A stretch of 64,000 bases of DNA from Mycobacterium sherrisii (GTDB lineage: Bacteria > Actinomycetota > Actinomycetes > Mycobacteriales > Mycobacteriaceae). The notes beneath the pieces were generated by a model. That model worked only from the letters and a program-made list of their open reading frames with translations, did not search any database and had not been told where the DNA came from. The stretch covers positions 91,618-155,617 of the forward strand of contig NZ_LQPT01000084.1 of assembly GCF_002102355.1 (NCBI RefSeq). The letters are read 5' to 3'. The translations under genes were made by a program, and so were the position numbers. Shown here in pieces: positions 28,259 to 37,614 of the stretch. Each line of letters opens with the position of its first letter. The first letter of the stretch is position 1.

Positions 28259-28412
28259 TGGAGTTCCTCTCGCTGGGCACACGTTGCGGACATCAGGGGC
28301 CTTCGCGGGCGGAAGGCGGGACCGCCCCACCTTAGGAACTTTCGATGGCAAACTTGTTACATGCGCATCAACGGTGCGATTTTCGCGTTGCGAGCATGCA
28401 ACGGCCGGCTTG

Positions 28413-29120
28413 TCAGCTACGTCGTCGCAGCACGGCCCCCAGCAGGGCCGGGCTCAGCGGGCGAGCGGTGCGCCGTCGGGTCGCCGGGTAGAAGCAGAGC
28501 CCGACGAGGAGCGCGGTGAAGTGACCGATCGCCGTGAAGTTCAGCACGGTGAAGTTCATCGTCAACAGCGGGAATCCGAAGATGATCAGCAGCGCACCAA
28601 GATAGCCCCAACGCCACGGCGTAGCAATGTGGTACACCAGCACCGCCGCCACCCCGGCAAGGAAGTAACTCACCCCGATGTCACGCGCATGCACCAGACG
28701 CTCCGGCGCCTGATTCTGCTCGATCGCCAGGTACAGGATGCCTTCGCTGAGGTAGGTCGCCACCACATGGGCGGTCAGTCCAACTGCCAGCCAACGCACC
28801 CGGCCAAGCCAGTGTTCTGCGGGTGCGAGGATCAACGTAAAGAACACAAGGTAGGGCAGCAGGTTCTTGCCGTCGATCCACAACAGGCTCGAGACCAGGA
28901 CGCTGATCGGGTCCGTACTCAAGTGGTAGATATCGGTGGAGTGCCGCAGGAGTAGCCAATGCCGCTGCCGTCCGGTGAGTCCGTCCTGGATGATCGTCGT
29001 GATGAGCAGCACGGACAGCCAGCCGTAGGTGAGCGGCGCCGTCCTGATGAATCGCCATATCACCAGGGCTGTTGAAGATAGTTTCGCCTGTACCGATGAT
29101 TCAGCCATGAGCTCGATCAT
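28413..29120 (-). CDS. Rhomboid-like membrane protein
   Basis: With the ATG at 29120 the product has 235 residues; ATG 29108 or the longer start at 29177 are also possible. About six hydrophobic segments are visible, such as [42 protein letters not shown] and [26 protein letters not shown] resembles the rhomboid GxSG serine site, and [11 protein letters not shown] resembles the HxxxLLxG histidine helix. The final glycine of GxSG is replaced by Tyr, so protease activity is not certain. Its upstream region contains no clear promoter. Confidence 0.65.
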   Translation of the reverse strand: MIELMAESSVQAKLSSTALVIWRFIRTAPLTYGWLSVLLITTIIQDGLTGRQRHWLLLRHSTDIYHLSTDPISVLVSSLLWIDGKNLLPYLVFFTLILAPAEHWLGRVRWLAVGLTAHVVATYLSEGILYLAIEQNQAPERLVHARDIGVSYFLAGVAAVLVYHIATPWRWGYLGALLIIFGFPLLTMNFTVLNFTAIGHFTALLVGLCFYPATRRRTARPLSPALLGAVLRRRS

Positions 29121-29403
29121 GGCAGTATTTCGGTTGCGGCCAAAGACAATTCGGCTTTTCGCAATGGGATTCGGCACGGTGAACCGCCGCTGCCACCTGG
29201 GGTGGACCGGCGGACAAGGGACAACGATTACCCAAACGGCTGCGCCCCCGCGGCGAGCGGGTCCGTCTCAAGACGGCAACATCTGTGCGTGTTACGCCGT
29301 GCTTCGCGCAAAGTTCGGCGTTTAATGCTCCCAAGAGGGCGACTCCCGACCCTTTTCTCAATACAGCAGCGTGCCGCCGCCGCGGCTCGAGAAAAGGATG
29401 CCC

Positions 29404-30069
29404 ATGAAGCGCACCACGACTGCCATCGTCGCGGTGGTGGTGCGCGGCGTCGCCGTCATTCTCGCGGCCGCCGCGTCCGCCTCGCTCATCCTGGCCACTG
29501 TGGTCCACGCCGCCCCCGGCCCGCCGGTCCCCGACGCCGACCACGAGGCGGGCATGTACGGGGACCCCGCGGCCGCCGCGCCCTTCTGGCGCCAACAACA
29601 TGCGTCGGACTGCGGAGAGATGGCCGTGGCCGATGTCGTCGGCGAAATCACCGGGCACCAGCCGGCTGAGCAGCAGATCACCCTGCTGGCCGGAAAACTG
29701 CCAAACGCAACGGGTTCCGGACCGATTTGGCACCCGCCGGGCAATACCGACATCAGGGACCTACCGCTGCTGCTGTGGCACTACTGGATCAGGGCCGACA
29801 ACATCCAAACGGACATCGCTGCGGTGCAAAGGGATCTGGCTCAGCGACGCAAGGTGATCGCCCTGGTGAACGCCGAGACCATCTGGAATCGGCCGGGCAA
29901 CCGCAACATCGGAAACCACTTTGTGGTCGTCACCGGCGTCGACACCAGGGCCGGGGTGGTGCATCTCAACGACAGCGGCATCTCGGCCGGCCGCGACGAG
30001 CAGGTTCCCCAAGCCGTGTTCGAGCAGGCCTGGGCGCCGAACTACCGGTCCGCCGTGGTGACGAGGTGA
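29404..30069 (+). CDS. Secreted C39-like cysteine peptidase
   Basis: The start is ATG 29404, with AAGGA 5 bases upstream, giving 221 residues. An N-terminal signal peptide (VAVVVRGVAVILAAAASASL) ends near HAAPGP. The mature domain has the C39-peptidase order: Cys70 in HASDCGEMAVADVVGEITG, and His172 in GNHFVVVTGVDTRAG followed by VHLNDSG. The catalytic Cys-His pair is therefore visible. The product is probably exported and acts in the cell envelope; the substrate is unknown. It converges on a small Cys-rich gene (gap 12 bases). Confidence 0.78.
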   Translation: MKRTTTAIVAVVVRGVAVILAAAASASLILATVVHAAPGPPVPDADHEAGMYGDPAAAAPFWRQQHASDCGEMAVADVVGEITGHQPAEQQITLLAGKLPNATGSGPIWHPPGNTDIRDLPLLLWHYWIRADNIQTDIAAVQRDLAQRRKVIALVNAETIWNRPGNRNIGNHFVVVTGVDTRAGVVHLNDSGISAGRDEQVPQAVFEQAWAPNYRSAVVTR

Positions 30070-30081
30070 CCGAAAGTCGGC

Positions 30082-30297
30082 TCAGGTCAGGGTTTTCGTC
30101 GCCGTCAGCTCCACGGGAGCCGATCCGCGACCGGTGGCAAGACTGCAGGACGGGGCCAGCGGCGGGCCGTAGGCAGCGGCGCCGCACTCACATTCCCAGC
30201 AGATGTGCCGGCCGCACGAACAGGGAATTGTCGCCACGATCATATGTCCCGGCAGCAGCCAGTGACCACGTGCACACCGTTGTGGTGGTCTGTCCAT
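30082..30297 (-). CDS. Small Cys-rich, probably zinc-binding protein
   Basis: The ATG at 30297 gives 71 residues; a longer start at 30354 adds 19. The protein has clustered Cys/His: CARGHWLLPGHMIV, then CSCGRHICWECECGAAAYG and a last Cys in SCSLATG. This spacing looks like a zinc-binding knuckle. I do not know its function. It lies between the C39-like peptidase and the CMAS gene, and no ribosome site is obvious. Confidence 0.5.
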   Translation of the reverse strand: MDRPPQRCARGHWLLPGHMIVATIPCSCGRHICWECECGAAAYGPPLAPSCSLATGRGSAPVELTATKTLT

Positions 30298-30443
30298 CCA
30301 TTGCGTGCGCGGGCGGCACGCCGGCGCGTCGACATGAACACTCACGAGCACCACCCTCCCATTGGCTGCCGGAGCCGACCAGGGTGATGGGCGAATCGTT
30401 ATGGACTCGTTGACCGTGTCGTTGTCCGCGGGTTCGCGGCCGG

Positions 30444-31202
30444 TCAGTCCTTTTCCAGGGTCACCTGGGTGACATCAATCTGGCCGGTGCGGAACGCGTT
30501 GGCCCGACCGGTCAGGAAGTGCAGGTATCGCTGGTAGACCTCTTCGGAATGCCTCGCGATGGCCTCGTCCTTGTGCGCCTCCAACGCCTCGGTCCACAGG
30601 TCGAGCGTCTTGGCGTAATGCGGCTGCAGCGTCTCGCGCAGGGTCAGGGTGAAACCCGCTTGTTCCGCCCGCTGTTCGACCGGAGCCGGGGTCGGCACTT
30701 CGGTGACGGTGTGCAGAAACATGACGCCGTCGTCGGGTAGCACGGCGTAGGCCATTTCGAAGAGGTCGTCGTAACGCCCGTGCTCGAACGCCCCGATCGA
30801 GACGATTCGGTCGACGGGCTCGGCGAACTGTTCCCAGCCCTGCAGCATCACCCACTTGCTGCGCTGGGTGTCCATCTCGTCGAATGACTGCTGTACGTAA
30901 GCGGCCTGGTCGCTGGACGATGTCAGCCCCACCACGTTGACGTCGTATTTCTCGATCGCGCGCCGCATCGTGGTTCCCCAGCCGCAGTCGACGTCGAGCA
31001 GCGTCATGCCCGGCTGTAGATCCAGCGACGCCAGCGCCAAATCGATCTTGGCGAGTTGGGCTTCTTCCAGCGTCATGTCGTCGCGCTCGAAATATGCGCA
31101 ACTGTAAATCTGAGTCCGATCGAGGAACAACCGGAAGAAATCGTCGGACAGGTCGTAACGAACTTGCGCGTCGTCAACCCTCGGAATCATCTCCTGAGTC
31201 AT
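30444..31202 (-). CDS. Cyclopropane mycolic acid synthase-like methyltransferase, short form
   Basis: A SAM-dependent CMAS/MmaA-family enzyme of 252 residues from ATG 31202; the usual length is about 287-300. It has YSCAYFERDDMTLEEAQ, the SAM motif LLDVDCGWGTTMRR (GCGWG replaced by DCGWG), GAFEH, FLHTV, and LQPHYAKTLDLW, so the usual bicarbonate-pocket residues appear present. After MFLHTVTEVPTPAP it jumps to VEQRAEQAGFTLTLRE. About 35 residues that normally contain the FEFARFVKFIVTEIFPGG region are missing. Because the frame is kept, it is not an obvious pseudogene, but the lipid-binding lid would be absent. Substrate class could differ or activity be lost. Confidence 0.82.
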   Translation of the reverse strand: MTQEMIPRVDDAQVRYDLSDDFFRLFLDRTQIYSCAYFERDDMTLEEAQLAKIDLALASLDLQPGMTLLDVDCGWGTTMRRAIEKYDVNVVGLTSSSDQAAYVQQSFDEMDTQRSKWVMLQGWEQFAEPVDRIVSIGAFEHGRYDDLFEMAYAVLPDDGVMFLHTVTEVPTPAPVEQRAEQAGFTLTLRETLQPHYAKTLDLWTEALEAHKDEAIARHSEEVYQRYLHFLTGRANAFRTGQIDVTQVTLEKD

Positions 31203-31387
31203 GAATTCTTGCCTTTCTGGACCCAGGGCCCCCCCGCATGACTTCTCAAGTCTGCACATAGTTGCCCGGGGCCGCATGCGGCAAACCCGATTCGAAGGAA
31301 GTTCTCAGCATCGGGCTAGTGTCCCGGCGATGAATTTCCGGCCGCCCGCGAGTCAGACCAGCAAGTCAACATTGAGGAGCGGATCTC

Positions 31388-32083
31388 ATGTCACCGAGTC
31401 CTGCGGCCCTGCCGCCGATCGTCGATCACCACACCTGGCGCACCCAACTCGACCAGTTGCGCACCCGAGAGAAGGCGGCGACGCGCGAACTCGATGCGAT
31501 CGCCGCGCAGCGGCGCCGCCTGCCGATGGTCGAGTTGCCCGATTACACGCTCGTCGGGCCCGACGGACCCATCCGCCTGGTGGAGGTGTTCGGCGGGCGA
31601 TCCCAGCTCATCACCTACCACCACATGTGGTCGGACGGCGCCGAGTGGCAGTGCGCCGGGTGCACCGGCTTCACGTCGCAGTTCACCCGGCTGGAGTTCC
31701 TCGAGAACTACGACGCCCGCTTCGTCATCGTGACCAACGGGCCGATTGAGGACGCGCTCGCCTACCGGCGCAAGGTCGGCAATCGGATGCAGTGGTATTC
31801 GTCGGCGCAGAGCCCGTTCGGGACGGACATGGACGCGCCACCGGGCGGCGGCTTTGCGGTCAACGTGTTCCTGCGCGACGGTGACACGGTGTATCGGACC
31901 TGGCACACCAACGGGCGGGGCACCGAGCAACTCAGTCACTCATTCGGGCTCATCGACGTGTTGCCGTGGGGTCGGCAAGAGCAGTGGTTGGACTCGCCCG
32001 AGGGCTGGCCGTCGCGGCCCACCTACTCGGGGTGGCTGGACTCCCCCGCCATCGCCCGCGCCTACGGAGTCGCGGAGGGCTGA
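31388..32083 (+). CDS. DUF899 thioredoxin-like family protein
   Basis: The 231-residue protein fits DUF899: a helical N-terminus (WRTQLDQLRTREKAATRELDAI), then MVELPDYTLVGPDGPIRLVE, LITYHHMWSDGAEWQCAGCT with a Cys-Ala-Gly-Cys pair, and later VNVFLRDGDTVYRTWHTNGRG. DUF899 proteins have a thioredoxin-like fold of unproven function. The ATG at 31388 is preceded by GAGCGGATC, a weak ribosome site. It is divergent from the CMAS-like gene, with a 185-base shared upstream region. Its end overlaps the end of the convergent Fe-S gene by 22 bases. Confidence 0.82.
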   Translation: MSPSPAALPPIVDHHTWRTQLDQLRTREKAATRELDAIAAQRRRLPMVELPDYTLVGPDGPIRLVEVFGGRSQLITYHHMWSDGAEWQCAGCTGFTSQFTRLEFLENYDARFVIVTNGPIEDALAYRRKVGNRMQWYSSAQSPFGTDMDAPPGGGFAVNVFLRDGDTVYRTWHTNGRGTEQLSHSFGLIDVLPWGRQEQWLDSPEGWPSRPTYSGWLDSPAIARAYGVAEG

Positions 32084-33105
32084 GGCCGTCCACCGTCGAC
32101 TACCCTGACCCGCTTGTGCGGATAGCGACGCTCCGCGTACTCCTTCGCTTTGGAGTTCGGCAACACGTAGAGCGTTTCCTTCTTGTCCTGCAACGGTTTG
32201 AGCACCAAGTCCAGGAAGCTTTTCCGGTTGTCCAAATAGGGCTCGATGACATCCTCGCCGGCGGGGCAGACGGCCAGACAGTAGGCGGCCTTGTAGTTCG
32301 GCTTGAACGACAGGCTCTGCCACATCGATGCATTTTCGGAATCGGTTACCCGCAAACGGAACTCGGCTGCGTCGGTACTATCGGCCACGGTCTGCACCCA
32401 GTCGGTGAAGCCGCCCATGAACTCGCGGTAGTTGTGTGTCGAACAGGCCAGCCAGTCGAAGCTGCCGTCCTTGCCGATCGCCCCGACCGGGCACGCCGCG
32501 ACGCACAGCTTGCACTCCAGACACGGACTGTAATCCAATGGCTGGCCGTAGCGACTGATCGGGGCGTCGACCAGGATGGTGCCGAGCAGGATGAAATTGC
32601 CGAACTTAGGGTGAATCACGTTGCGGTGGATTCCCATTACGCCGAGGCCGGCCGCCACGGCCACCGGCTTGTGCGCGACCACCCAGATACGGCCCGGGTA
32701 GTTGTCCATCTCCATCGGGAAGGTGGCAGACGGGTTCAGGGCTCGGTAACCGGCGTCTTGCAGTCGGCGAACGACGCGGTGGGCTGTCTCGTTGAGCAGC
32801 TCACCGCTGCGGTGGAACTCCTGGTTGGCGACGCTGCGGGCGGTAGATCGGATGTTGTCGCGGTTCATCTTGACCACCAGCGAGATGTAGCTCTTGGTTC
32901 CGGGCAACGCCGCCTCGACATGCTCGACCTCCGAGGCGAGTTCGGGGTCGTCCACCCGGGCGAACGCCACGTCGTCGGCGCCGGCGTCCAGGCAGATCTC
33001 GCGCAGCCAGTCGGCGTCGAGAATGCCGGGCCGGCGCGGTTGCCGTCCGCGCACCGTACGCACCGTCGGATGCTGCGCTAATCGGCCGGGAAGTTTGTCG
33101 CCCAT
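32062..33105 (-). CDS. 4Fe-4S dicluster protein, QueG/reductive-dehalogenase-like
   Basis: The ATG at 33105 gives 347 residues (TTG 33123 would give 353). The N-terminal half has the fold typical of epoxyqueuosine reductase/dehalogenase relatives: GADDVAFARVDDPEL, then PMEMDNYPGRIWVVAHKPVA and AAGLGVMGIHRNVIHPKFG. Two ferredoxin-type cluster sites follow: CLECKLCVAACPVG and, later, CLAVCPAGED. It is cytoplasmic, without a Tat signal, so a respiratory dehalogenase is unlikely. The substrate is unknown. It starts 21 bases after the TPR gene stop, so the two may share a transcript. Confidence 0.75.
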   Translation of the reverse strand: MGDKLPGRLAQHPTVRTVRGRQPRRPGILDADWLREICLDAGADDVAFARVDDPELASEVEHVEAALPGTKSYISLVVKMNRDNIRSTARSVANQEFHRSGELLNETAHRVVRRLQDAGYRALNPSATFPMEMDNYPGRIWVVAHKPVAVAAGLGVMGIHRNVIHPKFGNFILLGTILVDAPISRYGQPLDYSPCLECKLCVAACPVGAIGKDGSFDWLACSTHNYREFMGGFTDWVQTVADSTDAAEFRLRVTDSENASMWQSLSFKPNYKAAYCLAVCPAGEDVIEPYLDNRKSFLDLVLKPLQDKKETLYVLPNSKAKEYAERRYPHKRVRVVDGGRPQPSATP

Positions 33106-33126
33106 GCTGGGTATATTACACAATAC

Positions 33127-34800
33127 TTAGAGCACGGGGCCGAATCTGCAGGCACAGGACGCAGTGATGGGGACGTCGGCGCGCGCTTGCGCCAGCACCA
33201 GTTGCTGCTCGATGATCGCGGCTTCAGCGGTGCGGCCAAGGCGGCGCAAACATTCGTGGTAGCCGTGCAGGCTCCAGACGTTGCCGGGATGTTGACAGCT
33301 TCGCCGGACGGCCGGATCAAGACCCAGATCGGCCGCATAGACCTGGGCCGCTTCACTCACCCGCCCCTGTTCGAGCAGCAGCGCGCCGTAGGCGTGGCGG
33401 GTCGGCTGCATCCAGCCCCACGGCTCGTCGTACGGCAGGGCGTCGTCGAGTTCCACCGCGCGGGCCAAATGGTCGAATGCGGTGTCGAAATCTCCTCGGC
33501 GGTAGGCGATTTCACCGTCGATCATCGCTGCGGCGACCGCGAGGATGTCACGACTGGTGTTGTTGAACAAATACCGCGAGGCCGGGATGCGAGCATAAGC
33601 CTCGGCGAAGGCTTGCCGCTCGGCATCTGCGCGCGACAGTTGGCCCGAGGCCGCATAGGCGACGGCGCGGCCATAGTGCACCGTGGTCGCCGTGGTGCAG
33701 TACAGATCCGGGTCGGCGGGCAGCGGCGCGGCGATCAAATCAGCCCACCGCCCGAAGCGGATGAGAACATGCACCCGCAGCGGCACGAATGCTTCCAGCC
33801 AGTCGGCCATCGGGGGCGAATCGATCAACAGCACCGCCGGCGTGAGTTGCGCGGCCAGCTCATCGGCGGCCGCGAGCGCGACTCGAGACTGTCCGGAAAA
33901 CATCGCCGCGTACACCACGAAGTGCAAGTCGTGTGCTCGGTAGGCGGAGTAAAAGTTCAGTGCCCCTTCGCGTTCCAGGAACTTGCGATCCGCGCGCACT
34001 GCCGCCAGGTTCGAGACCACCGCACTGCGGTAATCGCCGCACAGTACGTCGATATGGGTCGGCATGTGTTCGAGGTGACCGGCGTCCGGCACCAGCCCGC
34101 GAAGCAGATCGGCCGCGGGCAGCGCAACCTCGGGATGTGTCGATAACTCCATCGTGTGCAGATAGAGATGCAGGATGCCGGGGTGAGCTTGCCCGGCGGG
34201 AGTCGCTAGCGCGGTCTCGAGGAGCTGTTTGGCCTCGAGGACACGAGAGCCGGGAGCCGGCTCGCCGGTGTCGGTATCCCAAAGGGCCCAGGCCGTCACG
34301 TTGACCAGCGCATCCGCGGTCAAGGCCGCGACGTCCACGTCGTGCGGGTACGTCGAGGCCAACGTTGACATCGAGTCGGCGTACGCGGCTTGACCCGCGG
34401 CCAGCGCCGCGGTGTCCCCGGCGTCCGCGGTGGGAAACCGAGCGGCAAGTGCGTCGATCAGACCCCGTTCGAGGGCCGTGGCACGGCCTCGGCGGGCGAG
34501 CCGAAGTTCCGCGCGAGCCCGGGTCAGCGATGCGGCAAGGTCGGCGGGATCAAAGGCATCCCAGGCCTTGTTGTAATTCGGCCCGACCGAATACGCGATG
34601 CCCCAGCGTGCGATGGCCAGATCGGGGTCCAGCTGGAGCGCCTTGTCAAAGCAGCGCACCGCCTCTTCATGATTGAACGCGTACGCCCACACCATGCCTC
34701 GGTCGAACCATATTTGGGCGTGCGCCGAAGGTGTGTCGACGGCCCGATGGTAAGCCCCAAGGTTGTAATACGAGTCGACGTCGCCCAGCGGTAGCGTCAC
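33127..34800 (-). CDS. TPR-repeat protein
   Basis: The 557-residue protein consists of helical repeats of the tetratricopeptide type across most of its length. Clear examples are WAYAFNHEEAVRCFDKALQLDPDL near 40, AYRRGDFDTAFDHLARAVEL near 445, and HAYGALLLEQGRVSEAAQVY near 480. No signal peptide or membrane helix is visible. The middle part has DAGHLEHMPTHIDVLCGDYR, which gives HxxHMPTH-like spacing that might bind metal. The function is likely protein-protein interaction. The Fe-S protein gene follows after 21 bases. Confidence 0.82.
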   Translation of the reverse strand: MTLPLGDVDSYYNLGAYHRAVDTPSAHAQIWFDRGMVWAYAFNHEEAVRCFDKALQLDPDLAIARWGIAYSVGPNYNKAWDAFDPADLAASLTRARAELRLARRGRATALERGLIDALAARFPTADAGDTAALAAGQAAYADSMSTLASTYPHDVDVAALTADALVNVTAWALWDTDTGEPAPGSRVLEAKQLLETALATPAGQAHPGILHLYLHTMELSTHPEVALPAADLLRGLVPDAGHLEHMPTHIDVLCGDYRSAVVSNLAAVRADRKFLEREGALNFYSAYRAHDLHFVVYAAMFSGQSRVALAAADELAAQLTPAVLLIDSPPMADWLEAFVPLRVHVLIRFGRWADLIAAPLPADPDLYCTTATTVHYGRAVAYAASGQLSRADAERQAFAEAYARIPASRYLFNNTSRDILAVAAAMIDGEIAYRRGDFDTAFDHLARAVELDDALPYDEPWGWMQPTRHAYGALLLEQGRVSEAAQVYAADLGLDPAVRRSCQHPGNVWSLHGYHECLRRLGRTAEAAIIEQQLVLAQARADVPITASCACRFGPVL

Positions 34801-34824
34801 GCCGCCGACGATAGTCCCAACCAG

Positions 34825-36288
34825 CTAGCCGTCGTTGTCGGCGTCGGCCACCGTCAACGGCAGTGCCAGATCCTCCAGGGCGCGTTGCTCGGCGGCGATG
34901 CCGAGCCACAGTTCGACTAGGCCCGCGACCGCCATCACGATCGCCCCGATCAAAAACGACCACAACACCTGGCCACGTTCGCCGGAATTGATCAGCTCGC
35001 CGAACAGGACGGGCCCGGTGATACCGCCGATCGCCGTGCCCACCGCGTAGAAGAACGCGATCGCCAGCGCCCGGGTCTCCATCGGGAAGATCTCGCTGAC
35101 GGTCAGGTAGGCCGCGCTCGCGCCCGCCGACGCCAGAAAGAACGCCGCCGCCAACACGACGATGAACGTCCACACACCGCCGGTCTGGTTCACGAACAAC
35201 ACACCAAGCACGACCGCAATGGCCGCGGAGCCGAGGTAGGTCATCGTGATCATCGGTTTGCGACCGACGGTGTCGAAGAGCCTCCCGAGGACCAGCGGGC
35301 CGAAGAAATTGCTCAACGCCCACAGAATGAAAAAGACCGGCACCGTTCCCGAAGCGACGCCGTAAAACCTGCTCAACAGGGTGCCCAGATTGAACGTCAC
35401 GCCGTTGTAGAGGAACGCCTGGCCGATGAACAAAGCGAGCCCGAGAATTGCGCGCTTCGGATAAAGCTTGAATGCCACCTGAGCGATCTCTACGAACGAA
35501 ATCGTTTCGCGCTGACGAATTTTCAGCGGTTGTCCGTGCGGCTCAGGCAGCGACTGACCGGTCTCCCGCTCGACGTCGCCTTCGATGTCCGCGACGATCT
35601 GCTCGGCTTCCTGGTCACGACCGTGAATGAACAGCCACCGTGGGCTTTCCGGGACGTTACGTCGGACCAGCAACAGGAAGATGCCGAAGATGGCACCGAT
35701 GCCGAACGCTAGGCGCCACCCGATGTTCGGAGGGAAATTCGAGGTGTCCAGCAGCACCAACGCGCCAGCCGCTCCCGCGGCCGAGCCGAGCCAGTAGGTG
35801 CCGTTGATGATCAGGTCGACGCGTCCGCGCACCCGCGCCGGAATCAACTCGTCGATCGCGGAATTGATGGCGGCGTATTCGCCCCCGATGCCGGCGCCGG
35901 TGAAAAACCGGGCGACGAAGAAATACCAGGGCGCGAAGGCGAATGCGGTCGCCACGGTGGCGACTAGGTAGACCGCCAGGGTCAGGATGAACAAGTTGCG
36001 TCGCCCGAACCGATCCGTGAGGTGACCGAAAACCAACGCACCCAGGCAGGCGCCGGTGATGTAGATCGCCGCGGCATAGCCGATCTGCGCGGGATCGAGT
36101 TCGATGCCGCTGCCCTGCTCAGTAAGGCGTGCCGAGACGTTGCCGACCATGGTGACCTCGAGTCCGTCGAGAACCCACACACCGCCGAGACCCACGACGA
36201 CGCGCCAGTGGAACCGCGACCAGGGCAGCCGGTCCAGCCGCGCCGGTACGTGCGTCGTGATGGTCTTCGTGTGTGCGCGTGAGCTCAT
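34825..36288 (-). CDS. MFS transporter, metabolite:proton symporter type
   Basis: A 487-residue major facilitator protein with about 12 membrane segments. The family loop between helices 2 and 3 reads FGHLTDRFGRRNLF, and the corresponding loop in the second half is LGRLFDTVGRKPM. After helix 6 it has VPESPRWLFIHGRDQEAEQIV, the sugar/acid-porter signature. The central cytoplasmic loop (about 225-265) is long and charged. The C-terminal tail is acidic. The transported substrate cannot be told; aromatic acids or sugars are common in this subfamily. It is divergent from a decayed GGDEF gene. Confidence 0.9.
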   Translation of the reverse strand: MSSRAHTKTITTHVPARLDRLPWSRFHWRVVVGLGGVWVLDGLEVTMVGNVSARLTEQGSGIELDPAQIGYAAAIYITGACLGALVFGHLTDRFGRRNLFILTLAVYLVATVATAFAFAPWYFFVARFFTGAGIGGEYAAINSAIDELIPARVRGRVDLIINGTYWLGSAAGAAGALVLLDTSNFPPNIGWRLAFGIGAIFGIFLLLVRRNVPESPRWLFIHGRDQEAEQIVADIEGDVERETGQSLPEPHGQPLKIRQRETISFVEIAQVAFKLYPKRAILGLALFIGQAFLYNGVTFNLGTLLSRFYGVASGTVPVFFILWALSNFFGPLVLGRLFDTVGRKPMITMTYLGSAAIAVVLGVLFVNQTGGVWTFIVVLAAAFFLASAGASAAYLTVSEIFPMETRALAIAFFYAVGTAIGGITGPVLFGELINSGERGQVLWSFLIGAIVMAVAGLVELWLGIAAEQRALEDLALPLTVADADNDG

Positions 36289-36394
36289 GCCGTCTCCTCC
36301 TCGGTGGGTACAGAGTTACCCGCCGCCCGGTTTCAGCAAGCCTCGAAAATATTCGGCGGCGAGCAGGCGGACCCTACCCCACCAGCCGCAGGCT

Positions 36395-36816
36395 GCACCC
36401 GATCGGCGCGATCGGAAATTACCGGGCAGATGAGCGTCAGCGATCCGAGCAAGAGGTCCGCTTACTGCAAGCGCTGGCGGATTCGACGTCGATCGCCATG
36501 GAGAACGTCCACGTGTACGCCGAATTGGAACACCGGGTGCGCGACCGCACCGCGGCGCCGCAGCAGGCAAACGAGGAGATTCGTCAGCTCGCCGTGACCG
36601 ACGCGATGACCGGGCTGACGGACCGGCGCTGCTTCTATCTGCTGCCGAGCAAAAGCTACGGGGGGCACATCACAACGGCCCTATCGGCTTGCCGCCAGCC
36701 ATCGGCGTGGTGCGGCGCCGGCGCACGGAGCGGGCGCAACCGTGGACGAATTGCTCACCCGGGCCGACGAGTTGATGTACGACGAAAACAAGACCAGCGG
36801 CAATACCCGTGCATGA
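36395..36816 (+). pseudogene. Decayed GAF-GGDEF diguanylate cyclase
   Basis: Remnants of a c-di-GMP synthase. The first part reads IGAIGNYRADERQRSEQEVRLLQ..., the end of a GAF domain, then LEHRVRDRT and LAVTDAMTGLTDRRCF, the start of a GGDEF domain. The core with the GGDEF motif itself is missing. Its last helix reappears in a different frame at 36740-36816 as TVDELLTRADELMYDENK. So an internal deletion and a frameshift have destroyed it. It cannot make c-di-GMP. Confidence 0.7.
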
Positions 36817-36853
36817 ACCGGCGTTACGCCAATCCCCGTGCAGCACAATAGTT

Positions 36854-37594
36854 TCAGCCGGCACCCTTGCCATTGTCGACTCGGTAGACGGCGCCGTGGA
36901 TGGCAGACGCCGCATCGCTGGCAAGGAACGCGACCACGTCGGCGACTTCGCGGGGCTGCATCATGCCGCGCGGCGCGGCTGTCCGCATGATCAGGTCGTA
37001 ATTGGGATCTTCGGGTGGGCGGAACCCTTCGAGTTGTGGCGTGAGCATGCCGCCGGGACATACGACGTTGACGCGCAACCGATCCGCGGTGTATTCCACT
37101 GCCAGCGCGCGGGTCAGCCCGATGAGCCCGTGCTTGGCGGCGCAGTATCCGGCCGAGTACGCCTGGCCTTCCACACCGGCGATGGAGCTGACGTTGATGA
37201 TGTTGCCCCCGCGCTCGAGTAGGTGTGGCAATGCGGCCCGGCATAGATAAAACGGGCCGCTCAGGTTGACCGCGAGATCTTGTGTCCAGTCGTCGTCCGT
37301 CATCGATTCGGTGCGACGCATCTGATGTTTCCCGGCGATGTTGACCAAGACATCCAGGCCGCCGAACTCCTCGACGCACCGCTGCACCGCGTCCTGACAT
37401 TCCCGCGGCGAGGCTATGTCCACCGACGCGTGCGCACCCGACCGCACATCGGCGAACACCTCGGCCAACCGTGCAGTATCGCGGGCAATCCCGAAAACGG
37501 TTGCACCGTGGCGAGAAAACAGCCTGGCTGTTTCGGCGCCAAGGCCCGAAGACGCACCCGTCACCAACGCGACCTTGCCCTCTAGCGAAGTCAT
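36854..37594 (-). CDS. SDR-family NAD(P) oxidoreductase
   Basis: The ATG at 37594 with GAGGA 6 bases upstream gives 246 residues, the classical SDR length. It has VALVTGASSGLGAETARLF (cofactor site), LVNIAGKHQM (NNAG-like), NVSSIAG with the catalytic Ser, and YCAAKHG with the catalytic Tyr-Lys pair. The C-terminal part is typical of FabG-like reductases (VVCPGGMLTP). The substrate is unknown. A small membrane protein gene ends just upstream at 37615, so the two may share an mRNA. Confidence 0.9.
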   Translation of the reverse strand: MTSLEGKVALVTGASSGLGAETARLFSRHGATVFGIARDTARLAEVFADVRSGAHASVDIASPRECQDAVQRCVEEFGGLDVLVNIAGKHQMRRTESMTDDDWTQDLAVNLSGPFYLCRAALPHLLERGGNIINVSSIAGVEGQAYSAGYCAAKHGLIGLTRALAVEYTADRLRVNVVCPGGMLTPQLEGFRPPEDPNYDLIMRTAAPRGMMQPREVADVVAFLASDAASAIHGAVYRVDNGKGAG

Positions 37595-37614
37595 AGCAGT
37601 CCTCACCCATCTCG

